Shown: positions 41,278-49,210, numbered from the stretch's first letter. The stretch is DNA of 64,000 nucleotides from Mycobacterium avium subsp. avium (GCF_009741445.1 NZ_CP046507.1:248001-312000), one strand, 5' to 3'. Made by a program: numbers and translations. Notes: generated by a model from the letters alone, not told the origin.

Positions 41278-42465
41278 GTGAACGGCGACTTCCCCCCGCG
41301 GGGCCGGCGGCCGGGCCGTCAGGGCCCGCCGCGTCAACCCGGGCCCGAGCCGTCTCCGGTGATCCCCCGGCCCGGCGGTCCGGCGCCCTCGCCGCACGCG
41401 CCCACCCAGCCGCTGCACCGGCCCCCGCCCGCCCCACCCGCACGGCCCGCGCCACCCGCATCAGCCATAGGCCCGGCACGCCCCCGGCGCAAGCGCCGCT
41501 GGGTCCGGGCGGTGGCCTCGGCCCTGCTGGTGGTGCTGCTGCTGGCCGGCGTCGGCCTGGGCGCCGGGGTGGCCTGGTTCGACACCAAGCTGCACCGCGA
41601 GCCGGTGCTCGCCGACTACCCGGGCCGGCCCGAGCCGGGCCGCGGCAGCAACTGGCTGATCGTCGGCTCGGACAGCCGCCAGGGTCTGAGCGCCGAGCAG
41701 CAACAGCAGCTGGCCACCGGCGGTGACATCGGCGACGGCCGCACCGACACCATCCTGCTGGTCCACCTTCCCGGGGTGGGGTCCGGCGTGGCGCCGACGA
41801 TGGTGTCGATACCGCGCGACTCCTACGTGCCGATCCCCGAGCACGGCAAGGACAAGATCAACGCCGCGTTCGCCATGGGCGGGGCGACGCTGCTGGTCCG
41901 CACGGTGGAGCAGGCCACCGGGCTGCGCATCGCGCACTACGCCGAGATCGGGTTCGGCGGGTTCGCCGCCCTGGTGGATGCGCTGGGCGGGGTGAGGGTG
42001 TGCCCGCAGGCGCCGATGCACGACCCGCTGGCCGGCCTCGACCTGCCGGCCGGCTGCCAGACGCTGGACGGCCGCAACGCGCTGGGCTACGTGCGCAGCC
42101 GCGACACCCCGCGCGCCGATCTGGACCGGATGGTCAATCAACGGCAGTTCGTCGCGGCGCTGCTGCACCGTGCGGCCAGCCCCGCGGTCTGGCTCAACCC
42201 GTGGCGCTGGTACGCGGCGCCGCGCGCGGTCGCCGACTCGCTGACCGTGGACCGCGCCGACCACGCCTGGGACCTGGCCCGGCTCGGCTGGGCGCTGCAC
42301 GGCTCCCCCGCCACGGTGACGGTCCCGATCGGCGAGTTCACCAGCGGCGACGCCGGCTCGGTGGTGGTGTGGGACCACGCGCGGGCGGCCCGGCTGTTCG
42401 ACGCGTTGTCCTCCGACGGGCAGCTGCCGGCGGGCAGCACGGACGAACAGCAGCCGTCGAGCTAG
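41278..42465 (+). CDS. LytR-CpsA-Psr (LCP) family cell-wall ligase
   Basis: This 395-aa LCP protein begins GTG 41278. The N-terminus is cytoplasmic and Pro/Arg-rich (about 1-75), with a transmembrane helix about 80-100, then an extracytoplasmic LCP domain (about 120-290). Family motifs are NWLIVGSDSRQGL (first Asp/Arg pair), DTILLVHLPG, SIPRDSYVPIP (key Arg), KINAAFAMGG and GYVRSRDTPRADLDRMVNQRQF. LCP enzymes attach arabinogalactan or other polymers to peptidoglycan from a polyprenyl carrier. The M. tuberculosis protein at this site, Rv3840, is as I recall much shorter. The stop overlaps convergent glpQ1 (CTAG). It probably acts with the arabinogalactan genes of this window. Confidence 0.87.
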   Translation: MNGDFPPRGRRPGRQGPPRQPGPEPSPVIPRPGGPAPSPHAPTQPLHRPPPAPPARPAPPASAIGPARPRRKRRWVRAVASALLVVLLLAGVGLGAGVAWFDTKLHREPVLADYPGRPEPGRGSNWLIVGSDSRQGLSAEQQQQLATGGDIGDGRTDTILLVHLPGVGSGVAPTMVSIPRDSYVPIPEHGKDKINAAFAMGGATLLVRTVEQATGLRIAHYAEIGFGGFAALVDALGGVRVCPQAPMHDPLAGLDLPAGCQTLDGRNALGYVRSRDTPRADLDRMVNQRQFVAALLHRAASPAVWLNPWRWYAAPRAVADSLTVDRADHAWDLARLGWALHGSPATVTVPIGEFTSGDAGSVVVWDHARAARLFDALSSDGQLPAGSTDEQQPSS

Positions 42466-43280
42466 CCGTTGCCGTCGCGGTGGCCCTGCAGCCACGCCTT
42501 GGTGCGGCCCGGGTGGTGTGTGGCCAGCCAGGCCACGCCGACGTCGCGGCAGAAGTCGATGTCCTGGTAGTCGTCGACGTTCCAGCAGTAGACCGCCCGG
42601 CCCTGCGCGATGGCGCGGTCGGCGAGCTGCGGATACTCCCTCAGCGTCGGCAGCGACGGCCCCACCGCGGTCGCCCCGACCGCCGTCGGCGCCCCGCTGA
42701 TCAGATAGCGGGCGGTCTTGCCGAGCAGCACGGTGGGCAGCAGCGGCGCGGCCCGCCGGATCCGCCACACCGCCGACGCCGAAAACGACATCACCACCGC
42801 GCGGGACCGGTCGGCGGAGGCGGGCGCGGCGATGCCGAACCGGTGCAGCAGCGCCAGCAGCTTGGTCTCCACCAGCGAGCCGTACCGGACCGGGTGCTTG
42901 GTCTCGATGAACAGCTTCACCGGCCGGCGCCAATCCAGCACCAGCGACACCAGCGCGTCCAGCGTCAGCAAACTGGTGTCGCCGTGCGCGCCGTCCTCGC
43001 GCCAACTGTCGTGCCAGGCCCCGTACTCGAGCTCACGCAGCTGCGCCAGCGTCATCGTGCTGACCAACCCGGCCCCCGTCGAGGTCCGGTCCAGCCGGCG
43101 GTCGTGCACGCACACCAGGTGGCCGTCGCGGGTCAGCCGCACGTCGCATTCCACGCCGTCGGCGCCCTCCTTGAGGGCGAGGTCGTAGGCGGCCAGGGTG
43201 TGTTCGGGCCGGGCGGCCGACGCGCCGCGGTGGGCAACGACAAAGGGATGCCCGGCGAGCACCTCGTCGGCCCACGTCAT
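42462..43280 (-). CDS. glpQ1: Glycerophosphodiester phosphodiesterase GlpQ1
   Basis: This 272-aa TIM-barrel phosphodiesterase hydrolyses glycerophosphodiesters to sn-glycerol-3-phosphate and an alcohol. Motifs are VVAHRGASAARPEHTLAAY (about 13-31), ADGVECDVRLTRDGHLVCVHD (about 40-60) and KLFIETKHP (about 106-114), with a C-terminal YCWNVDDYQDIDFC. The metal ligands Glu and Asp and the catalytic His pair are present. ATG 43280 gives the conserved MTWADEVLAGHPF. No signal peptide is visible, so it appears cytoplasmic. It follows the zinc-ribbon membrane protein with only 4 nt between. Confidence 0.95.
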   Translation of the reverse strand: MTWADEVLAGHPFVVAHRGASAARPEHTLAAYDLALKEGADGVECDVRLTRDGHLVCVHDRRLDRTSTGAGLVSTMTLAQLRELEYGAWHDSWREDGAHGDTSLLTLDALVSLVLDWRRPVKLFIETKHPVRYGSLVETKLLALLHRFGIAAPASADRSRAVVMSFSASAVWRIRRAAPLLPTVLLGKTARYLISGAPTAVGATAVGPSLPTLREYPQLADRAIAQGRAVYCWNVDDYQDIDFCRDVGVAWLATHHPGRTKAWLQGHRDGNG

Positions 43281-43284
43281 ACCC

Positions 43285-44292
43285 CTATGCTGCCGGTTCC
43301 TGGCCCTTGAACTCAACCGGGGCGCCCGGCGCCGGCGGGGGCGGGCCGTCGTCGGGAACCATCACCCAGCGGTGCGCGGGCCGCGCCACGGGTTTGCGCT
43401 GGAATCCCTCGAAAATGCGGGTTGCCGCGGCCAGGGTGGCGGCGGCGAACAGATACCCGAACACCATCAGGATGGTGTTGTTGGCGATGCCCTGGGCGTC
43501 GGTGACGAAGCTGGTCGCGATGGCCGAGACGGACACCGCGTAGCTGCACACCCAGGTGATCCACCACTGCAGAATGGGCCCCTTGAGCCGGTGGTAGTGC
43601 TCCTCCAGCAGGGCCAGCTCGATCACGAACACCGGCGCCCACAGCAGGTTGGCCAGCGGCACCACGCAGCCGGCCCCCAACGCCCGCGCCGAGCGCGGGT
43701 CGGGCAGGCCGTGGTGGGCGAACACCGCGGCGCGCCGCGCGATCATCCAGCGGATCAGCGCCACGCCGGAGGCGATCACCGCCCCCACCGCGCCCACACT
43801 GGCCAGCACGCCGAGCCAGTCGGCGCCGATCGCCACCCACGAGTACAGCAAAGTATCGCGGTTGATCACCAGCAGCAGGTAGCGCACGACGTAGACCAGG
43901 GCGGCGATGCCGAGCACCAGCACGCCGACGAAGGACGTGCTGCGGACCAGCTGCGCCGGCGGTCCCGGGTGCGCGGACGCGGCGGCGACGGCGGGCGGCG
44001 GCTCGACGCGGTCGGCCAGCCCCCAGCGCGGAATCACCGCGTAGCGGGGGGTGGGCCCGAGGGGACGACGGCCGCGCCGCGGCGGCGGCGCCGCGCCGGG
44101 ACGCACCGCTATCCACCGGTAGCCGGGGGGCAGCCGCGGCGGCGTGCGCTGCCACCCCGGGGCCCGCGCGGGACCGGCCGGCGGGGCGTCGGGCAGGGGC
44201 GCCATCAGGGCACCCCGACAGCGCGGGCACCACTCGCGCTGCCGGTCGCGCACATTCCAGCGGGTGCCGCATTGAGAGCACACCTGGATCAC
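43285..44292 (-). CDS. Zinc-ribbon DUF4328-type membrane protein (Rv3843c homologue)
   Basis: This 335-aa membrane protein has a zinc-ribbon start (CSQCGTRWN and EWCPRC, about residues 5-24) and a Pro/Arg-rich linker (about 35-120). The membrane domain has about five helices (125-300), matching the DUF4328 family. The first helix is FVGVLVLGIAALVYVVRYLLL. The function is unknown. It lies upstream of glpQ1 on the same strand. The first 60 bp upstream of its start hold DnaA-box-like sequences. Confidence 0.83.
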   Translation of the reverse strand: MIQVCSQCGTRWNVRDRQREWCPRCRGALMAPLPDAPPAGPARAPGWQRTPPRLPPGYRWIAVRPGAAPPPRRGRRPLGPTPRYAVIPRWGLADRVEPPPAVAAASAHPGPPAQLVRSTSFVGVLVLGIAALVYVVRYLLLVINRDTLLYSWVAIGADWLGVLASVGAVGAVIASGVALIRWMIARRAAVFAHHGLPDPRSARALGAGCVVPLANLLWAPVFVIELALLEEHYHRLKGPILQWWITWVCSYAVSVSAIATSFVTDAQGIANNTILMVFGYLFAAATLAAATRIFEGFQRKPVARPAHRWVMVPDDGPPPPAPGAPVEFKGQEPAA

Positions 44293-44355
44293 CGGACCAG
44301 ACTAGCGTCGCCGACGATCGCCGCCCGGCCGGGCAACGCCGCCGACCGCCGCACA

Positions 44356-44454
44356 CTATCCACAGTTTCCACAGGTTTATCCACACCGCCCCAGGGGGTA
44401 TGGATAGGCATCGCTACTGCCTCTGGCGGCTAACCGCGGTGTCACTGTGGATAA
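44356..44454. promoter_or_regulatory. DnaA-box cluster
   Basis: Two perfect DnaA boxes occur in opposite orientation: TTATCCACA at 44377-44385 and its reverse complement TGTGGATAA at 44446-44454. Two near matches precede them (CTATCCACA at 44356-44364 and GTTTCCACA at 44365-44373). Four boxes within 100 bp at a non-oriC locus are unusual. The role is unknown; a DnaA-titration or DnaA-controlled promoter site is possible. Confidence 0.7.
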
Positions 44455-44645
44455 CACCCGGTTTCTTATACACGCCGTCGCGTTGCCGCAAGCCTGCGAT
44501 CGAGCGAAATGGATTGGCCGGCTAACCACCGCCGACGCCACCTCCGCTCCGGCGCCGCACCTTCGGCCCGGCGGCGCCCGCGCACCTGCCGTTATCGAGC
44601 AACTCGCAGGTCAGGGGCTTATTTCGCAACCTCGTGACAAAGCGC

Positions 44646-44651
44646 TATGAT
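44646..44651 (+). promoter_or_regulatory. Candidate -10 element for the 51-aa gene
   Basis: TATGAT 67 nt before the ATG of the microprotein is a near-consensus SigA -10. A 7-bp stem (TCACCTC / GAGGTGA, 44677-44697) lies in the resulting leader. No good -35 is seen, which is normal for mycobacteria. Confidence 0.5.
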
Positions 44652-44717
44652 CGCGTTCTCGAAAGGTGTTTGTGACTCACCTCACTTGGCGAGGTGACCG
44701 GGGGTGAAAGGCGTTTG

Positions 44718-44873
44718 ATGGCCACGCATTCGTTCGGTCCGGGATCACCGGCCCCGTCGAAGTCGTATGGCGGCTCGCCCGCGTGGAACCACAGCTACAG
44801 CGTCGCGGCACTGCGCGCCGGATTGATCGCACTGGCGCTGCTGGCGGTATTGGCCCTCATCGTCTTGTCTTGA
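44718..44873 (+). CDS. 51-aa single-pass membrane microprotein
   Basis: ATG 44718 to TGA 44871-44873 encodes a polar Ser/Pro/Gly-rich N-terminus (MATHSFGPGSPAPSKSYGG). This is followed by a strongly hydrophobic C-terminal helix, AGLIALALLAVLALIVL (about 34-50). It has no signal cleavage site. It is flanked by a TATGAT element and a terminator-like hairpin, which supports expression. I do not recognise the family. It lies ahead of sodA on the same strand. Confidence 0.6.
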   Translation: MATHSFGPGSPAPSKSYGGSPAWNHSYSVAALRAGLIALALLAVLALIVLS

Positions 44874-44890
44874 AGTCCTGTCTTGAAACA

Positions 44891-44924
44891 CCGCTGAGCG
44901 GGTATCCGCCTTCCGGCTCAGCGG
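44891..44924 (+). terminator. Hairpin between the microprotein and sodA
   Basis: Nine perfect base pairs (CCGCTGAGC at 44891-44899 with GCTCAGCGG at 44916-44924) around a 16-nt loop, followed by a pyrimidine-rich GCTCGTTCTT. It probably ends the microprotein transcript and leaves sodA with its own promoter. Confidence 0.55.
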
Positions 44925-45033
44925 GCTCGTTCTTGCGGTGCGCGCGGTCATGGAGCAGGGTTGATAACGCCCGGCCGCCGCGAGGTGGCCCGCGCGACTG
45001 AGCGTCAAGACGACAATCGAAGAAAGGAATGCC

Positions 45034-45657
45034 GTGGCTGAATACACCCTGCCCGACCTGGACTGGGACTATGCAGCGTTGGAACCGCACATCTCGGGGC
45101 AGATCAACGAGATCCACCACACCAAGCACCACGCCACCTACGTCAAAGGCGTGAACGACGCTCTTGCCAAGCTCGAAGAGGCCCGCGCCAACGAGGACCA
45201 CGCTGCGATCTTCCTGAACGAAAAGAACCTCGCCTTCCACCTGGGCGGCCACGTCAACCACTCGATCTGGTGGAAGAACCTGTCGCCGGACGGCGGTGAC
45301 AAGCCCACCGGTGAGCTGGCCGCCGCGATCGACGACGCGTTCGGGTCCTTCGACAAGTTCCGAGCGCAATTCAGCGCCGCCGCCAACGGCCTGCAGGGCT
45401 CCGGCTGGGCGGTGCTGGGCTATGACACCCTGGGCAGCCGGTTGCTGACCTTCCAGCTCTACGACCAGCAGGCCAACGTCCCGCTGGGCATCATCCCGCT
45501 GCTGCAGGTCGACATGTGGGAGCACGCGTTCTACCTGCAGTACAAGAACGTCAAGGCGGACTACGTCAAGGCGTTCTGGAACGTGGTCAACTGGGCGGAC
45601 GTGCAGAAGCGGTACGCCGCCGCCACTTCCAAGGCCCAAGGCCTGATCTTCGGCTGA
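45034..45657 (+). CDS. sodA: Superoxide dismutase (Mn/Fe family), leaderless secreted
   Basis: This 207-aa Mn/Fe superoxide dismutase converts superoxide to oxygen and hydrogen peroxide. In pathogenic mycobacteria it is exported without a classical signal peptide. The four metal ligands are visible: His28, His76, Asp160 and His164. The family signature DMWEHAFY is at 160-167. Residue 145 is Gln. In the iron-type M. tuberculosis enzyme this position is His as I recall, and Gln in this region is associated with manganese use, so metal preference here leans to Mn. GTG 45034 follows AAGAAAGGA. A GC hairpin after the stop (45677-45701) may terminate transcription. Confidence 0.97.
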   Translation: MAEYTLPDLDWDYAALEPHISGQINEIHHTKHHATYVKGVNDALAKLEEARANEDHAAIFLNEKNLAFHLGGHVNHSIWWKNLSPDGGDKPTGELAAAIDDAFGSFDKFRAQFSAAANGLQGSGWAVLGYDTLGSRLLTFQLYDQQANVPLGIIPLLQVDMWEHAFYLQYKNVKADYVKAFWNVVNWADVQKRYAAATSKAQGLIFG

Positions 45658-45676
45658 CTTTCCTCTCGATCGGCGG

Positions 45677-45701
45677 GGGCGTCGCGCGCTACGCGGCGCC
45701 C
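45677..45701 (+). terminator. GC hairpin after sodA
   Basis: A 10-bp stem with one G-T pair (45677-45686 with 45692-45701) and a 5-nt loop, 19 nt past the sodA stop, followed by TCGTCGTTT. A terminator is probable, but there is no strict U-run. Confidence 0.5.
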
Positions 45702-45814
45702 TCGTCGTTTCGCGGCCGTGTCGTGTTGCCAGCCGCCGAAACCGCAGGCATGCTTGATTATTCGAGCTGCCAGTGTGGTCATTTCCATAGCGGAGGCGTC
45801 GCGCGGAGGTCGAA

Positions 45815-46348
45815 ATGGAAACAGGGTCGGATCGGCCTATCGGGGTGTCCCCCTTCCATTCTCGTGGTGCCCTGAAAGGGTTCGTGATCTCCGGACGCTG
45901 GCCGGATTCCACCAAGGAGTGGGCGCAGCTGCTCATGGTCGCGGTCCGGGTCGCGTCGTTGCCCGGATTGCTCTCCACCACAACGGTGTTCGGCGCCCGC
46001 GAGGAACTGCCCGACGAACCCGAGCCCGGCACGGTCGGCCTGGTGCTGGCCGAAGGCACCGTTTTCGGTGAATCAGCAATCCCGCCAGGCCATTTCGCCG
46101 ACCACCAACCCCCCGCCCTGCTGATGCTGCATCCGCCGTCGGAAACCATGCCGTCGCTGCCCGAATGCACGGGCGCGGCGTCGGGATGCGTGTTGCTGCC
46201 CGGCCTGCCCTACCTCGGGCTCGAACACCGGGCCGCCTGGGTGGAAGCCGAGGCCGACGGCACCATCACCTCGATGGTGAGCCGGGTGGGCGTCGACCCG
46301 ATCAGCCACCCGGACACCGCGATCCTGGCGATGCTGCTCGCCGCCTAG
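45815..46348 (+). CDS. Conserved hypothetical protein (Rv3847 homologue)
   Basis: This 177-aa soluble protein matches the recalled length of M. tuberculosis Rv3847. No catalytic motif is evident. It has conserved-looking strands (GFVISGRWPDSTKEWAQLLMVAVRVASL) and a short Cys pair (PECTGAASGCVLLPG). There is no signal peptide or membrane helix. It follows sodA by 157 bp on the same strand. The function is unknown. Confidence 0.75.
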   Translation: METGSDRPIGVSPFHSRGALKGFVISGRWPDSTKEWAQLLMVAVRVASLPGLLSTTTVFGAREELPDEPEPGTVGLVLAEGTVFGESAIPPGHFADHQPPALLMLHPPSETMPSLPECTGAASGCVLLPGLPYLGLEHRAAWVEAEADGTITSMVSRVGVDPISHPDTAILAMLLAA

Positions 46349-46771
46349 CGACTGCGCCGTTCCCCCTTTTCGATGCCCGACGGCCCGTGCGGCGCCGCGC
46401 GACGGGGCTGACCGGCCCCGTGGTTACGTTCGGCAGCAAAGGGTCCCCGGGTTCGTCCCCGCTCCGCGGCTCGTTGCGGCGCAATTGCCCAGCACCGGCG
46501 CGGTAATCAGCACGACCGTCAACGGGCCGGATGCCCGCCACTTCGGGACGGGTGTCCAATTCTGCGGATAACCTGTGAGTTTCAGCGATTTAGTGGACAC
46601 CCCAGCGAATCAGTTAGACGCTCGTTGAGTGGGGAGTTGGCGGGCGTCAGCTATGCGGCTCGGGAATCGCCATGGGTTTGCACCTGGTTACCGTTACCAA
46701 GCCTCGCTACCATGATCAGCAAATACACCTAGGTAACAGTTAACTTCTACAGCCCTGTGGAGGTCATATCC
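46349..46771. promoter_or_regulatory. Long non-coding region upstream of espR
   Basis: 423 bp with no credible gene; M. tuberculosis carries Rv3848 near here in memory. The 3' 100 bp are AT-richer and contain two adjacent GTTACC repeats (46687-46698). The inverted GGTAAC (46732-46737) and GTTAAC (46739-46744) lie further downstream. Such repeats near the start suggest binding by a dimeric regulator or EspR itself. The ribosome site GTGGAGG precedes ATG 46772. Confidence 0.5.
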
Positions 46772-47170
46772 ATGAGCACGACATTCGCTGCTCGCCTGAA
46801 CCGCCTGTTCGACACGGTGTATCCGCCCGGACGGGGTCCGCACACCTCCGCGGAAGTGATCGCGGCGCTCAAGGCGGAGGGCATCACGATGTCGGCTCCC
46901 TACCTGTCCCAGCTGCGTTCGGGCAACCGCACCAACCCGTCGTCGGCCACCATGGCCGCGCTGGCCAACTTCTTCCGCATCAAGCCGGCCTACTTCACCG
47001 ACGACGAGTACTACGAAAAGCTCGATGCGGAACTGTCCTGGCTGGCCATGTCGCGCGATGACAACGTGCGCCGCATCGCGATGCGCACCGCCGAGCTCTC
47101 GCCCGAGGCCCAGCGCGAGGTCATGGATCGGGTCAACGAGCTGCGTCGCGCGGAGCACTTGGACGCCTGA
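46772..47170 (+). CDS. espR: Nucleoid-associated regulator EspR
   Basis: This 132-aa dimeric DNA-binding protein activates the ESX-1 accessory operon and binds widely as a nucleoid protein. The helix-turn-helix of the Xre/SinR type spans about 30-60, with ITMSAPYLSQLRSGNRTNPS as the recognition part. The C-terminal helices (about 75-130) form the dimer interface. Length and sequence match M. tuberculosis EspR closely, including FAARLNRLFDTVYPPGRGPHT. The ATG follows a GTGGAGG ribosome site. ESX-1 itself is not in this window. Confidence 0.96.
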   Translation: MSTTFAARLNRLFDTVYPPGRGPHTSAEVIAALKAEGITMSAPYLSQLRSGNRTNPSSATMAALANFFRIKPAYFTDDEYYEKLDAELSWLAMSRDDNVRRIAMRTAELSPEAQREVMDRVNELRRAEHLDA

Positions 47171-47316
47171 CGCCCACCCCGGCCCGGCAGCGCCCGTCCC
47201 GGCCTGCCCTGGCGGGCTGCCGCCCGCCCATTCCCATTAGGGTTGGCTCACGGATCGCGCAACGCGAGAGCGTCAGAGAACGATTGCCAGCGAAATTACC
47301 GGGGAGCGGTGAGGGA

Positions 47317-47973
47317 ATGGGCCTGTTCCGCAAGCGAAAGAGCCGCGCGACGCGTCGCGCCGAAGCCCGCGCGATCAAGGCCCGCGCCAAGCTGGAGGCC
47401 AAGCTGGCCGCCAAGAACGAGGCCCGCCGCGCCAAATCCGCGCTGCGCGCCCAGGACAAGGCGCTCAAGGCGCAGATCAAGGCGCAGCGCGACAGCGACC
47501 GCAACGCCCTTAAAGTCGCCGAGGCCGAACTCAAGGCCGCGCGGGAGGGCAAGATCTTGTCGCCCACCCGAATCCGGCGGATTCTCACGGTGTCCCGGCT
47601 GCTCGCCCCGATCCTCACCCCGCTCGTCTACCGCGCCGCCGTCTCGGCGCGCGCGCTGATCGACCAGCGCCGCGCCGATCGGCTGGGCGTCCCGTTGGCC
47701 AAGATCGGCCAGTTCTCCGGCCACGGCGCCCAGCTGTCGGCCCGCATCGCCGGGGCGGAGAAGTCGTTGCGGATGGTGCAGGAACGCAAACCCAAGGACG
47801 GCGAGACGAAGCAGTTCGTCGCCGCCATCTCCGAGCGGCTCACCGACCTGGCGGCCGCGGTGACCGCCGCGGAGAACATGCCCGCCGCCCGACGCCGGGC
47901 GGCACACGCCGCCATCTCCTCGCAGCTCGACGGCATCGAGGCGGACCTGATGGCCCGCCTCGGGTTGAGCTGA
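47317..47973 (+). CDS. Conserved coiled-coil protein (Rv3850 homologue)
   Basis: This 218-aa basic protein begins MGLFRKRKSRATRRAEARA, with a long charged alpha-helix rich in Lys/Ala (about 10-75) that is likely a coiled coil. It has a hydrophobic patch at RILTVSRLLAPILTPLVYRAAV (about 88-110) and a helical C-terminus. It resembles the DUF6474 family. ATG 47317 follows GGGGAGCGGTGAGGGA and matches the recalled 218 aa. The membrane-proximal hydrophobic patch suggests peripheral membrane binding. The function is unknown. Confidence 0.8.
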   Translation: MGLFRKRKSRATRRAEARAIKARAKLEAKLAAKNEARRAKSALRAQDKALKAQIKAQRDSDRNALKVAEAELKAAREGKILSPTRIRRILTVSRLLAPILTPLVYRAAVSARALIDQRRADRLGVPLAKIGQFSGHGAQLSARIAGAEKSLRMVQERKPKDGETKQFVAAISERLTDLAAAVTAAENMPAARRRAAHAAISSQLDGIEADLMARLGLS

Positions 47974-47978
47974 CCCGC

Positions 47979-48611
47979 ATGCCGCCGCGCAAGCGCCGGG
48001 CCCCGCGCCTGCTGGTCGCCGTCGCCGCCCTGTGCCTCGGATCGGTGGCCTGGTCCCCGATCGCGTCGGCGCACGTGCACGCCGGCAGCGACAACCCGGT
48101 GCGCGGCGCCATGGCCGTCGTCACCTTCCAGGTGCCCAACGAATCCAACACCGGGGCCGCCACCACCGCGCTGACCGTCGCGCTGCCCAACGTGGCCGCG
48201 GCGCACACCGAGACCATGCCGGGCTGGACGGCCCGGCTGGACCGGGACGCGGCATCCGGCACCGTCCGCTCGGTCACCTGGACCGCCGCCGCGGGCGGCG
48301 GCATCGGGCCCGACCAGTTCGCCCTGTTCCGGCTGTCGGTGAAGCTGCCCGACGCCGACACCGTCAGCTTTCCGGCCACCCAGACCTACGCCGACGGCAC
48401 CGTGGTCAAGTGGGATCAGCCGCCGCTGCCCGACGGCGGCGAGCCCGAGCACCCGGCCCCGACGCTCGCCCTGGCCGCCGGGCCGGCGGCCGGCCACCAG
48501 CACCCCGGCGGGCCCGCCGCGGCCGACAACGCCGCGCGGTGGCTGGGCGGCGCCGCGCTGGTGCTGGCCGCGCTCGGCATCGCGATCGCCCTGGTCCGCC
48601 GGCGGGCATGA
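47979..48611 (+). CDS. YcnI/DUF1775-type copper-binding membrane protein
   Basis: This 210-aa protein has a signal peptide ending at about 31 (SPIASA), so the mature protein starts with His (HVHAGSDNP). That is the N-terminal His used by YcnI proteins to bind Cu(II). The DUF1775 domain covers about 32-160 (AVVTFQVPNESNTGAATTAL, LPGWTA-type segments, DGTVVKWDQPP). A His-containing linker and a C-terminal membrane anchor (about 186-206) follow. The next gene, a CopC-like protein, overlaps by 4 nt (ATGA). The pair should handle periplasmic-side copper acquisition or trafficking. It is not in my memory of the M. tuberculosis locus. Confidence 0.85.
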   Translation: MPPRKRRAPRLLVAVAALCLGSVAWSPIASAHVHAGSDNPVRGAMAVVTFQVPNESNTGAATTALTVALPNVAAAHTETMPGWTARLDRDAASGTVRSVTWTAAAGGGIGPDQFALFRLSVKLPDADTVSFPATQTYADGTVVKWDQPPLPDGGEPEHPAPTLALAAGPAAGHQHPGGPAAADNAARWLGGAALVLAALGIAIALVRRRA

Positions 48612-49114
48612 GGCGCTGGGCGGTTGGCGCGTGCGTCGGCGCCCTGGTCCTGATCGCCGGGCTGACCGCGCCCGCGGCGTGGGCGCACGCCGCCCGCGTG
48701 GCGACCGACCCCGCCGCCGACGCGGCGCTGACGACCGGGCCGCACCGGGTCAGCGCGACCTTCAACGAGCAGCTGCAAACCACCTTCGCCGCGATGACGG
48801 TGGTCGGGCCGGACGGCAACGTGTGGTCCACCGGAGAGCCCACCGTGCAGGGCGCGGTGGTCAGCGTGGCGGTGCGACCGCTGGGGCCGGCCGGGACGTA
48901 CACGGCGAACTACCGGGTGACCTCCGCGGACGGCCACGTGGTGGCGGGATCCTGGTCGTTCCGGCTGACCGTGCCCGGCACCGGCACACCGGGGCCCGCC
49001 GCGGCCGGGCACGCCGGCGGGGGTGGCGGCGCGGTGCCGGTCTGGCCGTTCGTGGCGGCCGCGGCGGCGCTGATCGCCGGGGGCGCCTGGTGGGCGGCCC
49101 GGCGCGGGCGGTGA
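48608..49114 (+). CDS. CopC/YobA-like copper resistance domain protein
   Basis: This 168-aa protein has a signal peptide ending near AAWA, giving a mature start HAARVATDP with an N-terminal His typical of CopC copper sites. The CopC domain spans about 26-125 (DPAADAALTTGPHRVSATFNEQL, YTANYRVTSADGHVVAGSWSFRL). A Gly-rich linker and a C-terminal transmembrane helix (about 143-163) follow. ATG 48608 overlaps the ycnI-like stop. The two proteins probably work together at the outer face of the membrane. No CopD is seen here. Confidence 0.83.
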   Translation: MRRWAVGACVGALVLIAGLTAPAAWAHAARVATDPAADAALTTGPHRVSATFNEQLQTTFAAMTVVGPDGNVWSTGEPTVQGAVVSVAVRPLGPAGTYTANYRVTSADGHVVAGSWSFRLTVPGTGTPGPAAAGHAGGGGGAVPVWPFVAAAAALIAGGAWWAARRGR

Positions 49115-49210
49115 CCGGCGGCCCGGGCGGCGGGAGGCGTCCTGGCATGATGGGTCGAAGACCCCGGTGAGCCAGGGAACGACGACAGAGGAAGGTCGAG
49201 GAGCGGCCGC

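Larger units (their letters stand above)
44293..44717. other. Non-coding interval with DnaA boxes and a microprotein promoter
   Basis: This 425-bp gap is flanked by the divergent Rv3843c-like gene and the 51-aa gene. It holds the DnaA-box cluster 44356-44454, a TATGAT -10-like hexamer at 44646-44651 and a small hairpin at 44677-44697. The frame at 44447-44650 has poor third-position GC and is not called. Confidence 0.6.

Noticed and set aside
44356..44454. Chromosomal origin oriC
   Set aside because: No dnaA, dnaN, rpmH or gyrase genes are near and the AT-rich unwinding stretch is missing; called only a DnaA-box cluster.
44447..44650. 67-aa ORF next to the DnaA boxes
   Set aside because: Many A/T third positions, start inside a DnaA box, no ribosome site and no homology I recognise.
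47187..47223. Terminator after espR
   Set aside because: The arms of GGCAG and CTGCC need a bulge and a 16-nt loop, and no T run follows.
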